The notes under the pieces are model-generated. The model was not told the origin of the DNA. It worked only from the letters and a program-made list of their open reading frames with translations, and searched no databases. Both the position numbers and the translations under genes were made by a program. From Tepidimonas sp. UBA997 (GTDB taxonomy: Bacteria > Pseudomonadota > Gammaproteobacteria > Burkholderiales > Burkholderiaceae_C), in contig DBAZ01000010.1 of assembly GCA_002291945.1 (NCBI GenBank), positions 1 through 50,704 of the forward strand: 50,704 nt of DNA, given 5' to 3'. The first letter of the stretch is position 1. Each line of letters starts with the position of its first letter. Below are positions 1 through 7,802 of this stretch, in pieces.

Positions 1-1081
1 CGTTGACGAACACGTCCTGGTCCATGCAGGCCACGCCCGCGTGCCGGTGCAGCACCGCCAGCAGCATGGCCAGGCGGTCGCGCTCCAGGCCCACGCTCAG
101 GCGGCGCGGGCTGGGGCCGCCGCTGTCCACCAGGGCCTGAATTTCCACCAGCAGGGGCCGGGTGCCTTCCAGCGTCACCAGCACGCAACTGCCGGGCACG
201 GGCTGCGCGTGCTGGGCAAGGAAGATGGCGCTGGGGTTGCTCACCCCCTTCAGGCCTTTGTCCGTCATGGCGAAGACGCCGATCTCATTGACCGCGCCAA
301 AGCGGTTCTTGATGGCGCGAATCAAGCGGTAGCTGCTGTGGGTTTCGCCCTCGAAGTAGAGCACGGTGTCCACCATGTGTTCCAGCACGCGCGGGCCAGC
401 CAGTGCGCCCTCTTTGGTGACGTGGCCCACCAGCACGATGGCCACCCCGCTGGCCTTGGCGGCGCGCGTCAGGTGGGCGGCGCATTCGCGCACCTGCGCC
501 ACCGAACCCGGGGCTGAACTCAACTGGTCGGAGTACAGCGTCTGGATCGAGTCGATCACGGCAATGGCGGGTTGTTGGGCCTCCAGCGTGGCCAGAATGG
601 TTTCCAACTGGATTTCGGCCAGCACCTTCACCTGGCTCTGGGCCAGCCCGAGCCGACGCGAACGCAGCGCCACCTGGGCACCGCTTTCTTCGCCCGTCAC
701 GTAGAGCGTGTCCAGGCCAGCGCGTTGCAGCGCGTCGAGCGCCTGCAGCAGCAGGGTCGATTTGCCGATGCCGGGGTCGCCGCCGATCAGCACCACGCCG
801 CCTTCGACCATGCCGCCGCCCAGCACCCGGTCCAGTTCGCCCAGGCCGGTGGGCGTGCGTGCCACATCGGCGGCCTCGATCTCGCTGAGCACCGCCAGTT
901 CGGCGGTGGGGGCCAGCCCCTTGGCCGCCGCGCTCAGGCGGTTCTTGCTGGGGGGGGAGGGGGCATCGGCCACGGTTTCCACCAGGCTGTTCCAGGCGTT
1001 GCAGTGCGGGCATTTGCCCAGCCAGCGCGGGGTGGTGCCGCCACAGGCGTGGCAGGCGTAGAGGGTTTTGTCTTTGGCCAT
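1..1081 (-). CDS. radA: DNA repair protein RadA, C-terminal part missing
   Basis: RadA is a RecA-like ATPase that drives branch migration during recombinational repair. Read on the minus strand from ATG at 1081, the protein opens with a four-cysteine zinc finger (C10, C13, C24, C27). The Walker A motif GDPGIGKST lies near residues 101-109, and the RadA-specific motif KNRFG near residue 265. About 360 codons are visible and the frame is still open at the window edge. The family is usually about 450 residues, so the C-terminal Lon-like domain is cut by the window, not by mutation. It is divergent from rodA, with about 100 bp between the starts. Confidence 0.95.
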   Translation of the reverse strand, partial: MAKDKTLYACHACGGTTPRWLGKCPHCNAWNSLVETVADAPSPPSKNRLSAAAKGLAPTAELAVLSEIEAADVARTPTGLGELDRVLGGGMVEGGVVLIGGDPGIGKSTLLLQALDALQRAGLDTLYVTGEESGAQVALRSRRLGLAQSQVKVLAEIQLETILATLEAQQPAIAVIDSIQTLYSDQLSSAPGSVAQVRECAAHLTRAAKASGVAIVLVGHVTKEGALAGPRVLEHMVDTVLYFEGETHSSYRLIRAIKNRFGAVNEIGVFAMTDKGLKGVSNPSAIFLAQHAQPVPGSCVLVTLEGTRPLLVEIQALVDSGGPSPRRLSVGLERDRLAMLLAVLHRHAGVACMDQDVFVN

Positions 1082-1184
1082 GGGGGTGGTGTCCAGTCAG
1101 GGGCAGGGGAGCCGTCGCTGCGCCGCTGCGCCTGGCAAAAACATGCAAGGCGTGCTCGCGCGGGTCATCAGCGAAGGATAATGC

Positions 1185-2351
1185 ATGGTTATGGCCGTGG
1201 TAGTGATTGACAGACCGCCCCTGTGGCGCCGTGTAGTGCCGCTCGTCCAGGGGTTCGACTGGCCCTTGGTGGCGGTCGTCGTGCTGCTGGGCGTCATGGG
1301 CTTGGGGGTCATGTATTCGGTGGCCTACGAACTGCCGGGCCGCTTCGAGCTTCACGCCCGCAACCTGATGATTGCTGCGGGCGTCATGCTGCTGGTGGCC
1401 CTGGTGCCGCCCCAGAAGCTGATGGCGCTGGCGCTGCCCATGTACGTCGTCGGTGTGGGCCTGCTGGTCGCCGTCGCTTTGTTCGGCATCAGCCGCAACG
1501 GCTCGCAGCGCTGGGTCGATGTCGGCATCGTGGTGATCCAGCCGAGCGAGATCATGAAAATCGCCTTGCCGCTGATGCTGGCCTGGTGGTTCCAGCAACG
1601 CGAAGGCCGCTTGAGCAGCCTGGACTTCGTGGTGGCGGGCCTGATCGTGGCCATCCCGTCGGCGCTCATCCTGCGGCAACCCGATCTGGGCACGACCTTG
1701 CTGATCGCATCGTCCGGGCTGTTCGTGATCTTTTTTGCCGGGCTGAGCTGGAAGTTGGTCATCCCGCCCGTGCTGCTGGGCGCAGTCGGGATCATCGCGC
1801 TGGTGCTCATGGGGCCGGTCTGGTGCGCCCCCGGCATCGACTGGCACATCCTGCACGAATACCAGCGTCGGCGCGTCTGCACCCTGCTGGACCCGATGCA
1901 AGATCCGCTGGGCCAGGGCTTTCACATCATCCAGGGGATGATCGCCATCGGCGCGGGGGGGCTGTGGGGCCGCGGCTTCATGGAGGGCACCCAGACCCAA
2001 CTCAACTTCGTGCCCGAACGCACGACCGACTTCATTTTCGCTGCCTTTGCCGAGGAGTTCGGCTTCATGGGCGTGCTGCTGCTGCTGGCGGCCTTCTTCT
2101 TTCTGATCTGGCGCGGCCTGAAAATTGCCGTGGCGGCACCCACCCCGTTTGCGCGGCTGCTGGCTGCGGCCTTGACGCTGGTGCATTTCGTCTATGCCTT
2201 TGTCAACATGGGAATGGTCAGCGGCATTTTGCCGGTGGTCGGCTTGCCGCTGCCTTTCCTGAGTTACGGGGGCACGGCCATGGTGACGCTGGGTGCCAGC
2301 CTGGGCATACTGTTGGCGATTGCCCGCTCGAGCCGGTTGCAGCAACCCTGA
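1185..2351 (+). CDS. rodA: Peptidoglycan glycosyltransferase RodA (SEDS family)
   Basis: RodA polymerises lipid II glycan strands in the cell-wall elongation complex, working with PBP2 and MreB in the inner membrane. The 388-residue product is almost entirely hydrophobic, with about ten membrane segments. It carries SEDS hallmarks: NGSQRWVDVG near residue 105, QPSEIMKIALPL, RQPDLGTTLL near 165, and the C-terminal GLPLPFLSYGGT. ATG at 1185 is chosen because GAAGGA at 1173-1178 sits six bases upstream; ATG at 1191 is an alternative. The next gene, tldD, starts 23 bases downstream. FtsW is the paralogue it could be confused with, but the sequence reads as RodA. Confidence 0.93.
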   Translation: MVMAVVVIDRPPLWRRVVPLVQGFDWPLVAVVVLLGVMGLGVMYSVAYELPGRFELHARNLMIAAGVMLLVALVPPQKLMALALPMYVVGVGLLVAVALFGISRNGSQRWVDVGIVVIQPSEIMKIALPLMLAWWFQQREGRLSSLDFVVAGLIVAIPSALILRQPDLGTTLLIASSGLFVIFFAGLSWKLVIPPVLLGAVGIIALVLMGPVWCAPGIDWHILHEYQRRRVCTLLDPMQDPLGQGFHIIQGMIAIGAGGLWGRGFMEGTQTQLNFVPERTTDFIFAAFAEEFGFMGVLLLLAAFFFLIWRGLKIAVAAPTPFARLLAAALTLVHFVYAFVNMGMVSGILPVVGLPLPFLSYGGTAMVTLGASLGILLAIARSSRLQQP

Positions 2352-2374
2352 CGGTAACTTCCTACAATGCAGGC

Positions 2375-3835
2375 ATGATTGCACGAGAACCCACCCTGGC
2401 CCGACTGGCCACCGCCCACGACCTGCTGCTGGCCCCGTATGGCCTCGATGAAACCCATGTGCGGCGAGCGCTGGGTGCCATTCTGGTGCCGGGGGTGGAC
2501 GACGCCGATCTGTATTTCCAGTACACCCGCTCCGAAGGCTGGAGCCTGGAGGAGGGGATCGTCAAAACCGGTAGTTTCAGCATCGACCAGGGGGTCGGGG
2601 TGCGTGCCGTGTGTGGCGAAAAAACCGCGTTCGCCTATTCGGACGATCTGTCCTGGGCGGCGCTGCAGGATGCCGCTCACAGCGTGCGTACCATCGGCAC
2701 CCAGGGCCAGAGCCGCAGGGTGAAGGTGGGTGCCCGCAAGGTCGCCAAGTCCCGCTCGCTGTACCCGGCGCACGACCCCATCAGCACCCTCGACAGCGCG
2801 GCCAAGGTGGCGCTGCTGGAACGGGTCGAACGGCTGGCCAAGGCCAAGGACCCGCGCATCGTGCAGGTCATGGCGGGCCTGGCCAGCGAGTACGACGTGG
2901 TGCTGGTGGCGCGCGCCGATGGCACGCTGGCAGCCGACGTGCGTCCGCTGGTGCGCCTGTCCGTCACGGTGATTGCCGAACACCAGGGCCGCCGTGAAAT
3001 GGGTTCTTCGGGCGGGGGTGGCCGGTTTGGCCTGGATCGTTTCGATGACGGGCTGACCGCCCGCTATGTGGACGAGGCGGTGCAGGCGGCGCTGGTCAAC
3101 CTCGACAGCCGACCCGCCCCAGCGGGTGAAATGACGGTCGTGCTCGGGCCGGGTTGGCCGGGTGTGCTGTTGCACGAAGCCGTCGGCCACGGGCTGGAGG
3201 GGGACTTCAACCGCAAGGGCAGCAGCGCCTTCAGCGGCATGATCGGCAAGCGCGTGGCCGCCAAAGGCGTGACCGTGCTCGACGACGGCACCTTGGCCGA
3301 CCGCCGCGGCTCCCTCAATGTCGATGACGAAGGCTGCGCCAGCCAGCAAAACGTCCTGATCGAAGACGGTATTTTGCGCGGCTACATCCAGGACAGCCTG
3401 AATGCCCGCCTGATGGGCGTCAAGCCCACCGGCAACGGCCGCCGCGAGAGCTATGCCCATTTGCCGATGCCGCGCATGACCAACACCTACATGCTGGGTG
3501 GCGACAAAGAACCGGCGGAAATCATCGCCAGCATCAAAAAAGGGCTGTACGCCAGCAACTTCGGTGGCGGCCAGGTGGACATCACCAGCGGCAAGTTTGT
3601 GTTCAGCGCCAGCCAGGCCTGGTGGGTGGAAGATGGCCAACTGAAGTACCCGGTCAAGGGTGCCACCATCGTGGGCAGTGGGCCGGAGTCGCTTAAAAAG
3701 GTCAGCCTGATCGGCAACGACATGGCGCTCGACAGCGGCGTGGGCACCTGCGGCAAGGAAGGCCAGAGCGTCCCGGTGGGCGTCGGGCAGCCGACCCTGC
3801 GCATGGAAAGCCTGACCGTGGGCGGCACCGCATGA
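2375..3835 (+). CDS. tldD: Metalloprotease TldD
   Basis: TldD is the catalytic subunit of the cytoplasmic TldD/TldE(PmbA) zinc protease, known for processing modified peptides and degrading labile proteins such as CcdA. The product is 486 residues, normal for the family. The metal-binding motif HEAVGHGLEGD lies near residue 267. The C-terminal region contains the conserved GTCGKEGQSVPVGVGQP. The start is ATG at 2375, just after rodA. The same frame stays open far upstream inside rodA, but that extension lies wholly within rodA and does not resemble TldD. No pmbA partner is in this window. Confidence 0.95.
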   Translation: MIAREPTLARLATAHDLLLAPYGLDETHVRRALGAILVPGVDDADLYFQYTRSEGWSLEEGIVKTGSFSIDQGVGVRAVCGEKTAFAYSDDLSWAALQDAAHSVRTIGTQGQSRRVKVGARKVAKSRSLYPAHDPISTLDSAAKVALLERVERLAKAKDPRIVQVMAGLASEYDVVLVARADGTLAADVRPLVRLSVTVIAEHQGRREMGSSGGGGRFGLDRFDDGLTARYVDEAVQAALVNLDSRPAPAGEMTVVLGPGWPGVLLHEAVGHGLEGDFNRKGSSAFSGMIGKRVAAKGVTVLDDGTLADRRGSLNVDDEGCASQQNVLIEDGILRGYIQDSLNARLMGVKPTGNGRRESYAHLPMPRMTNTYMLGGDKEPAEIIASIKKGLYASNFGGGQVDITSGKFVFSASQAWWVEDGQLKYPVKGATIVGSGPESLKKVSLIGNDMALDSGVGTCGKEGQSVPVGVGQPTLRMESLTVGGTA

Positions 3836-3897
3836 AGCCAGTGTGACTGCTTGGCCACACCGGCGCGGCGTTTGTCAGCCAGCCGTCATGCAGTTTG

Positions 3898-3906
3898 TGG
3901 TACATT
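3898..3906 (+). promoter_or_regulatory. Possible extended -10 promoter of the aroG leader
   Basis: TGG followed by TACATT matches an extended -10 element (TGn then four of six consensus bases). No good -35 is seen at normal spacing. If used, transcription would begin around 3912-3914, at the leader-peptide ATG itself, making that message nearly leaderless. The call is weak. Confidence 0.3.
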
Positions 3907-3913
3907 GCATCGC

Positions 3914-3988
3914 ATGAAAGCAAGCCGCTTTAACTTTGCCTATTTTTGGTTCTCACGCGTCACCGACGGAAGAGAGAGCCAAGCCTAG
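3914..3988 (+). CDS. Aromatic-rich leader peptide of aroG attenuator
   Basis: This 24-codon reading frame starts ATG-AAA at 3914 and stops at TAG 3986-3988. Codons 6-13 read FNFAYFWF: four Phe, one Tyr and one Trp in eight residues. It lies upstream of a gene for the first enzyme of aromatic amino acid synthesis and directly before a terminator hairpin with an alternative pairing. That arrangement is typical of ribosome-stalling leader peptides such as those of trp and pheA. No Shine-Dalgarno sequence is visible, so it may be translated from a leaderless or poorly led message. The peptide itself is probably only a sensor with no other role. Confidence 0.75.
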   Translation: MKASRFNFAYFWFSRVTDGRESQA

Positions 3989-4041
3989 CCCCAAAGCCCA
4001 AGCCTCACACCAACCGTCGGTTCCACCGGCGGTTTTTTTTT
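3962..4041 (+). promoter_or_regulatory. Transcription attenuator with antiterminator and terminator
   Basis: The terminator stem is AACCGTCGGT (4012-4021), a three-base loop, then ACCGGCGGTT (4025-4034), ten pairs with one G-T. The T run at 4033-4041 overlaps the last two pairs. The 5' half of this stem, CCGTCGGT at 4014-4021, is also an exact eight-base complement of ACCGACGG at 3962-3969 inside the leader reading frame. That gives an antiterminator. A ribosome stalled on the aromatic codons (3929-3952) would leave 3962-3969 free to pair. One that reaches the stop at 3986 would cover part of it and let the terminator form. The pairings are read directly; the mechanism is inferred. Confidence 0.8.
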
Positions 4042-4072
4042 GCCTTTGCCCCCTCGATTCAGGAGTTCACCC

Positions 4073-5203
4073 ATGAGCAAGACCACCACGGCCGTCACCG
4101 ACATCTGGTATGCGCACCCCGCCGACCGCACCAGCCAGACCGACGACCAACGCATTGAGGACATCACCGTGCTTCCGCCTCCTGAACACCTGATCCGCTT
4201 CTTTCCCATCCACGGCACAGCGGTGGAAAAACTGATCGGCGACACGCGCAAGCGCGTACACGACATCCTGCACGGCAAGGACGACCGCTTGCTCGTCATC
4301 ATCGGGCCGTGCTCCATCCACGACCCGGCGGCGGCCCTGGAGTACGCCCGGCGCTTGAAAGCCCTGCGCGACCAGCACCAGGACACGCTGGAAATCGTGA
4401 TGCGCGTCTATTTCGAGAAACCACGCACCACGGTGGGCTGGAAAGGCCTGATCAACGACCCCTACCTCGATGGCAGCTTCCGCATCGACGAGGGGCTGCG
4501 CATGGCCCGCCAGTTGCTGATCGAGGTCAACCGCCTGGGCCTGCCGGCGGGCAGCGAATTCCTCGACGTCATCAGCCCGCAGTACATCGCCGACCTGATC
4601 AGTTGGGGTGCCATCGGTGCCCGCACCACCGAAAGCCAGGTGCACCGTGAGCTGGCCTCGGGCCTGAGTGCGCCGATCGGCTTCAAGAACGGCACCGACG
4701 GCAACATCCGCATTGCCACCGACGCGATCCAGGCCGCCAGCCGCGGGCACCACTTCCTGTCGGTACACAAGAACGGCCAGGTGGCGATCGTCCAGACCAA
4801 AGGCAACGCCGATTGCCACATCATCCTGCGCGGGGGCAAAACGCCCAATTACGACGCCGACAGCGTGGCCGAGGCCTGCGCCGAGCTGGCGGCGGCCAAA
4901 CTGCCAGCGACCCTGATGGTCGATTGCAGCCACGCCAACAGCAGCAAGCAGCACCTCAGGCAGATGGACGTGGCCGCCGACGTGGCGGGACAGATCGCGG
5001 GCGGTTCGCGGCAGGTGTTTGGCGTGATGGTGGAAAGCCACCTGAAAGCCGGTGCGCAGAAATTCACCCCGGGCAAGGACGATGTCAACGCGCTGACATA
5101 CGGCCAGAGCATCACCGACGCCTGCATAGACTGGGATCACTCGGTGCAGTTGCTGCAGACCTTGGCCGATGCGGTGCAGACGCGCCGCAGCCGGGCGGCT
5201 TGA
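4073..5203 (+). CDS. aroG: 3-deoxy-7-phosphoheptulonate (DAHP) synthase, class I
   Basis: DAHP synthase condenses phosphoenolpyruvate with erythrose 4-phosphate, the first step of the shikimate pathway to Phe, Tyr and Trp. The 376-residue product matches the bacterial class I (AroF/G/H) length. Motifs include IGPCSIHDP near residue 80, RVYFEKPRTTVGWKGLINDP near 112, the KNGTDG segment and DCSHANSSKQ. ATG at 4073 follows AGGAG at 4061-4065. The gene sits behind an attenuator whose leader peptide holds Phe, Tyr and Trp codons, fitting control by charged aromatic tRNAs. Which aromatic acid inhibits this isozyme cannot be told from the sequence. It converges with mpl, five bases away. Confidence 0.95.
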   Translation: MSKTTTAVTDIWYAHPADRTSQTDDQRIEDITVLPPPEHLIRFFPIHGTAVEKLIGDTRKRVHDILHGKDDRLLVIIGPCSIHDPAAALEYARRLKALRDQHQDTLEIVMRVYFEKPRTTVGWKGLINDPYLDGSFRIDEGLRMARQLLIEVNRLGLPAGSEFLDVISPQYIADLISWGAIGARTTESQVHRELASGLSAPIGFKNGTDGNIRIATDAIQAASRGHHFLSVHKNGQVAIVQTKGNADCHIILRGGKTPNYDADSVAEACAELAAAKLPATLMVDCSHANSSKQHLRQMDVAADVAGQIAGGSRQVFGVMVESHLKAGAQKFTPGKDDVNALTYGQSITDACIDWDHSVQLLQTLADAVQTRRSRAA

Positions 5204-5208
5204 GCGCG

Positions 5209-6633
5209 TCAGTGCTGAACCCGCTGGCCACCGCGCCAGCGCTGGTTCAGCGCATCGAGCAGCTTCTGGTGGATGCCACCAAAGCCCCCGTTGCTCATGC
5301 ACAGCACCTGGTCGCCGGGCCGGGCGGCGGCGACCACCTGCGCCAGCAGTTGCTCGATCGACGCCGCCACGTGGGCGCGGGCCGCCATCGGGGCCAGTGC
5401 TTCGGTGGCGTCCCAGCCCAGTGCGCCGCTGTGGCAGAAGGCCAAGTCGGCGTGTTCCAGGCTCCACGGCAGTTGTGCCTTCATGGTGCCCAGCTTCATG
5501 GTGTTGGAGCGGGGTTCGAACACCGCCAGTATCCGTGCCGCCAGTCGGCCCGACTGGTCGAGCTGGCGGCGCAATCCGTCCACCGTGGTGCGGATGGCCG
5601 TCGGGTGGTGGGCAAAGTCGTCGATGATGACGATGGGGTCGGCGCTGGTGGGCACCGTGCCACGCACTTCCATGCGCCGTCGCACGTTCTGGAAGCGGCC
5701 CAGGGCCGCGCAGGCCTGCGCCACTGGCACCCCCAGGTGTTCGGCGGCGGCAATGGCGGCCAGCGCATTGAGCTGGTTGTGCATGCCGCTGAGCGCCCAA
5801 TGCACCCGCCCCTGCGGCTGGCCGCCGTGCAGCACGGTGAAAGCGTTGGGTTCGCCGTCGGCGGTGAAGTCGCTCACGGCGGCACCGAAGCTGCGCTGTG
5901 CGCTCCAGCAACCTTGGTGCAGCACCCGTTGCAGGGGTTCTTCGAGGGCGTTGAACACCACTCGCCCGCTCGCCGGTACCGTGCGCACCAGGTGGTGGAA
6001 CTGCCGTTCGATGGCGGCGAGGTCGTCAAAAATGTCGGCGTGGTCGAATTCCAGGTTGTTGAGCACGGCGGTGCGTGGGCGGTAATGCACGAACTTGCTG
6101 CGCTTGTCGAAAAAAGCGGTGTCGTATTCGTCGGCCTCGATCACAAACGCTGCGCCCTGGCCCAGCCGGGCCGACACGCCAAAGTTCAAGGGCACGCCCC
6201 CGACCAGAAAGCCCGGCTTCAGCCCGGCTTCTTCGAGCAGCCAGGCCAGCATCGACGTGGTGGTGGTTTTGCCGTGCGTGCCGGCCACCGCCAGCACGTG
6301 GCGAGCGTGCAGAATGTGCTCGCTCATCCACTGCGGGCCGCTGGTGTAACGGGCACCCGCGTCCAGAATCGCTTCCATCAGGGGGAATTGGGGGCTGCCA
6401 TCGGGCCGGCGGGCGCGTGAGACCACGTTGCCGACCACGAACACATCGGGTCGCAGCGCCATCTGGTCGGCACCGTAACCCTCGATCAGCTCGATGCCCA
6501 GGGCTTGCAACTGATCGCTCATGGGCGGATAGACCCCGGCATCACAGCCGGTCACGCGGTGCCCCGCTTCACGAGCCAAGGCGGCCACGCCGCCCATGAA
6601 AGTGCCACCAATGCCGAGGATGTGTATGTGCAT
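5209..6633 (-). CDS. mpl: UDP-N-acetylmuramate:L-alanyl-gamma-D-glutamyl-meso-diaminopimelate ligase
   Basis: Mpl reattaches the recycled murein tripeptide to UDP-MurNAc, so it returns cell-wall fragments to peptidoglycan synthesis in the cytoplasm. The 474-residue product starts with MHIHILGIGGTFMGG, the Mpl form of the Mur-ligase N-terminal loop. It has the ATP-binding GTHGKTTTT at residues 118-126, the EADEYDTAFFDKRSKF segment typical of Mpl, and DDFAHHPTAI plus EPRSNTMK in the C-terminal domain. These distinguish it from MurC. ATG at 6633 gives the family-typical N-terminus. It is divergent from the hypothetical gene at 6682, with 48 bases between. Confidence 0.95.
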   Translation of the reverse strand: MHIHILGIGGTFMGGVAALAREAGHRVTGCDAGVYPPMSDQLQALGIELIEGYGADQMALRPDVFVVGNVVSRARRPDGSPQFPLMEAILDAGARYTSGPQWMSEHILHARHVLAVAGTHGKTTTTSMLAWLLEEAGLKPGFLVGGVPLNFGVSARLGQGAAFVIEADEYDTAFFDKRSKFVHYRPRTAVLNNLEFDHADIFDDLAAIERQFHHLVRTVPASGRVVFNALEEPLQRVLHQGCWSAQRSFGAAVSDFTADGEPNAFTVLHGGQPQGRVHWALSGMHNQLNALAAIAAAEHLGVPVAQACAALGRFQNVRRRMEVRGTVPTSADPIVIIDDFAHHPTAIRTTVDGLRRQLDQSGRLAARILAVFEPRSNTMKLGTMKAQLPWSLEHADLAFCHSGALGWDATEALAPMAARAHVAASIEQLLAQVVAAARPGDQVLCMSNGGFGGIHQKLLDALNQRWRGGQRVQH

Positions 6634-6681
6634 CCCGGCATTATCCGGCGTCTTGGGCGTGAATCATTGACAATAGCCACC

Positions 6682-7281
6682 ATGAACAGCATCCAGTCCG
6701 AGATCGCCGCGGCAGCGGCTGTCTGTGTGGTCGAGGAAGGTCTTGAATACGGCCCGGCCAAGCGGCGTGCGCTGAAGAATTTGCGGCTCCCGCCGCGTAC
6801 CGCACTGCCCGACAACGTGGCGGTGGAGCACGCTGTGCGTGAGCACATCGCCCTTTTTTGTGCCGATACCCAGCCGGGCGAGTTGCGGGCCTTGCGCGAG
6901 CTGGCGCTGGTCTGGATGGAGCGTCTGGCGGACTTTGAACCGCTGCTGGGTGGCGCGGTGTGGCAGGGTACCGCCACGCGCCTGAGTGATGTGTATCTCC
7001 AGCTTTTCAGCGATGACCCGAAGGCGGTGGAGTGGTGGCTGATCAATCGTCAGCAGCCTTACGAGGCCGCCCAAGCCAAGGGCTTGCAGGGTCATGCCGT
7101 GGATGTGCTCAGCCTGCAGACCCGCCCCGAGGGCTTGCAGAACTGGGTGGGACTCCACCTGTTGGTCAACCCGACGCAAGCGCAGCGTGGTGCCTTGCTG
7201 CCGGATGCACAAGGGCGGCGGCCGCGCGGTGGTGCCGCCGCCTTGCGAAACTTGCTTGAAACAACGCCGTCTCTGTCATGA
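6682..7281 (+). CDS. Conserved-looking hypothetical protein
   Basis: The protein is 199 residues with no signal peptide or membrane segment. I do not recognise the family with certainty. The middle holds a conserved-looking block, GAVWQGTATRLSDVYLQLFSDDPKAVEWWLINR (roughly residues 90-122), rich in Asp and aromatic residues. It faintly recalls the nucleotidyltransferase G-S-D pattern, which is speculation. The C-terminus is basic (GRRPRGG). ATG at 6682 starts the frame just after the mpl divergent region. The stop overlaps the start of the TlpA-like gene (ATGA at 7278-7281), so the two are translationally coupled. Confidence 0.8.
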   Translation: MNSIQSEIAAAAAVCVVEEGLEYGPAKRRALKNLRLPPRTALPDNVAVEHAVREHIALFCADTQPGELRALRELALVWMERLADFEPLLGGAVWQGTATRLSDVYLQLFSDDPKAVEWWLINRQQPYEAAQAKGLQGHAVDVLSLQTRPEGLQNWVGLHLLVNPTQAQRGALLPDAQGRRPRGGAAALRNLLETTPSLS

Positions 7282-7802
7282 TGAACAAACGACATTGGTT
7301 GGTGGCCGGTGTGGCCGCCGCAGCCGGTCTGGCCGGAGTGGGTATCGGTTGGTGGCGATTGCAGCCCCATGCGGTGCAAGGCAATGCCCTGGACGGCTTC
7401 TGGCAGTCCACCTGGGAGGACCCTGCGGGTCGGCCTATCGCCCTGAGCGATTTCAAGGGTCGGCCTCTGTTGGTCAATTTCTGGGCCACCTGGTGCCCGA
7501 TCTGTGTCCGCGGGATGCCTGCGCTCAACACCTTTTACCGGGAGCACCAGGCCCGCGGCTGGACGGTGCTGGGCATGGCGATCGATCGGCCCAGTGCCGT
7601 GCGTGAGTTCCTGCAGAGGCAAACGATCGATTTCCCGATCGCGATCGGTGGCATCGGTGGCACCGACCTAAGCCGACAACTGGGCAATCCGACTGGTGGT
7701 GTGCCTTTCAACGTGGTGTTCAATGCCCAGGGGCAGATTGCCCACACCAAACTGGGTGCGAAAACCCCGAGCGATCTCGCTACCTGGGCACAAACGGTTT
7801 AA
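7278..7802 (+). CDS. TlpA-like membrane-anchored thioredoxin
   Basis: This is a periplasm-facing thiol-disulfide oxidoreductase of the TlpA/ResA group. The 174-residue protein has one N-terminal membrane anchor (residues 6-26). Its thioredoxin fold carries the active site WCPIC (C73, C76) within LLVNFWATWCPIC, and the cis-Pro region GGVPFNVVFN near residue 147. Such proteins reduce client proteins, often for cytochrome c maturation or copper handling; the client here is unknown. A second ATG lies at 7281. The gene overlaps the upstream hypothetical by four bases and its stop overlaps the stop of the convergent PAS-GGDEF-EAL gene (7799-7802). Confidence 0.88.
   Translation: MMNKRHWLVAGVAAAAGLAGVGIGWWRLQPHAVQGNALDGFWQSTWEDPAGRPIALSDFKGRPLLVNFWATWCPICVRGMPALNTFYREHQARGWTVLGMAIDRPSAVREFLQRQTIDFPIAIGGIGGTDLSRQLGNPTGGVPFNVVFNAQGQIAHTKLGAKTPSDLATWAQTV

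Noticed and set aside
1223..2374. A 384-codon upstream extension of tldD
   Set aside because: It lies in another frame of rodA, lacks TldD resemblance, and the ATG at 2375 gives the normal family length.
285..2384. A 699-codon open frame on the minus strand
   Set aside because: It runs antisense through rodA and across radA out of frame; composition is Arg/Gln/His rich as expected for a shadow of GC-rich genes, and it has no domain.
4067..5911. A 614-codon open frame on the minus strand across aroG and mpl
   Set aside because: It is antisense to aroG and out of frame with mpl; both real genes have complete motifs.
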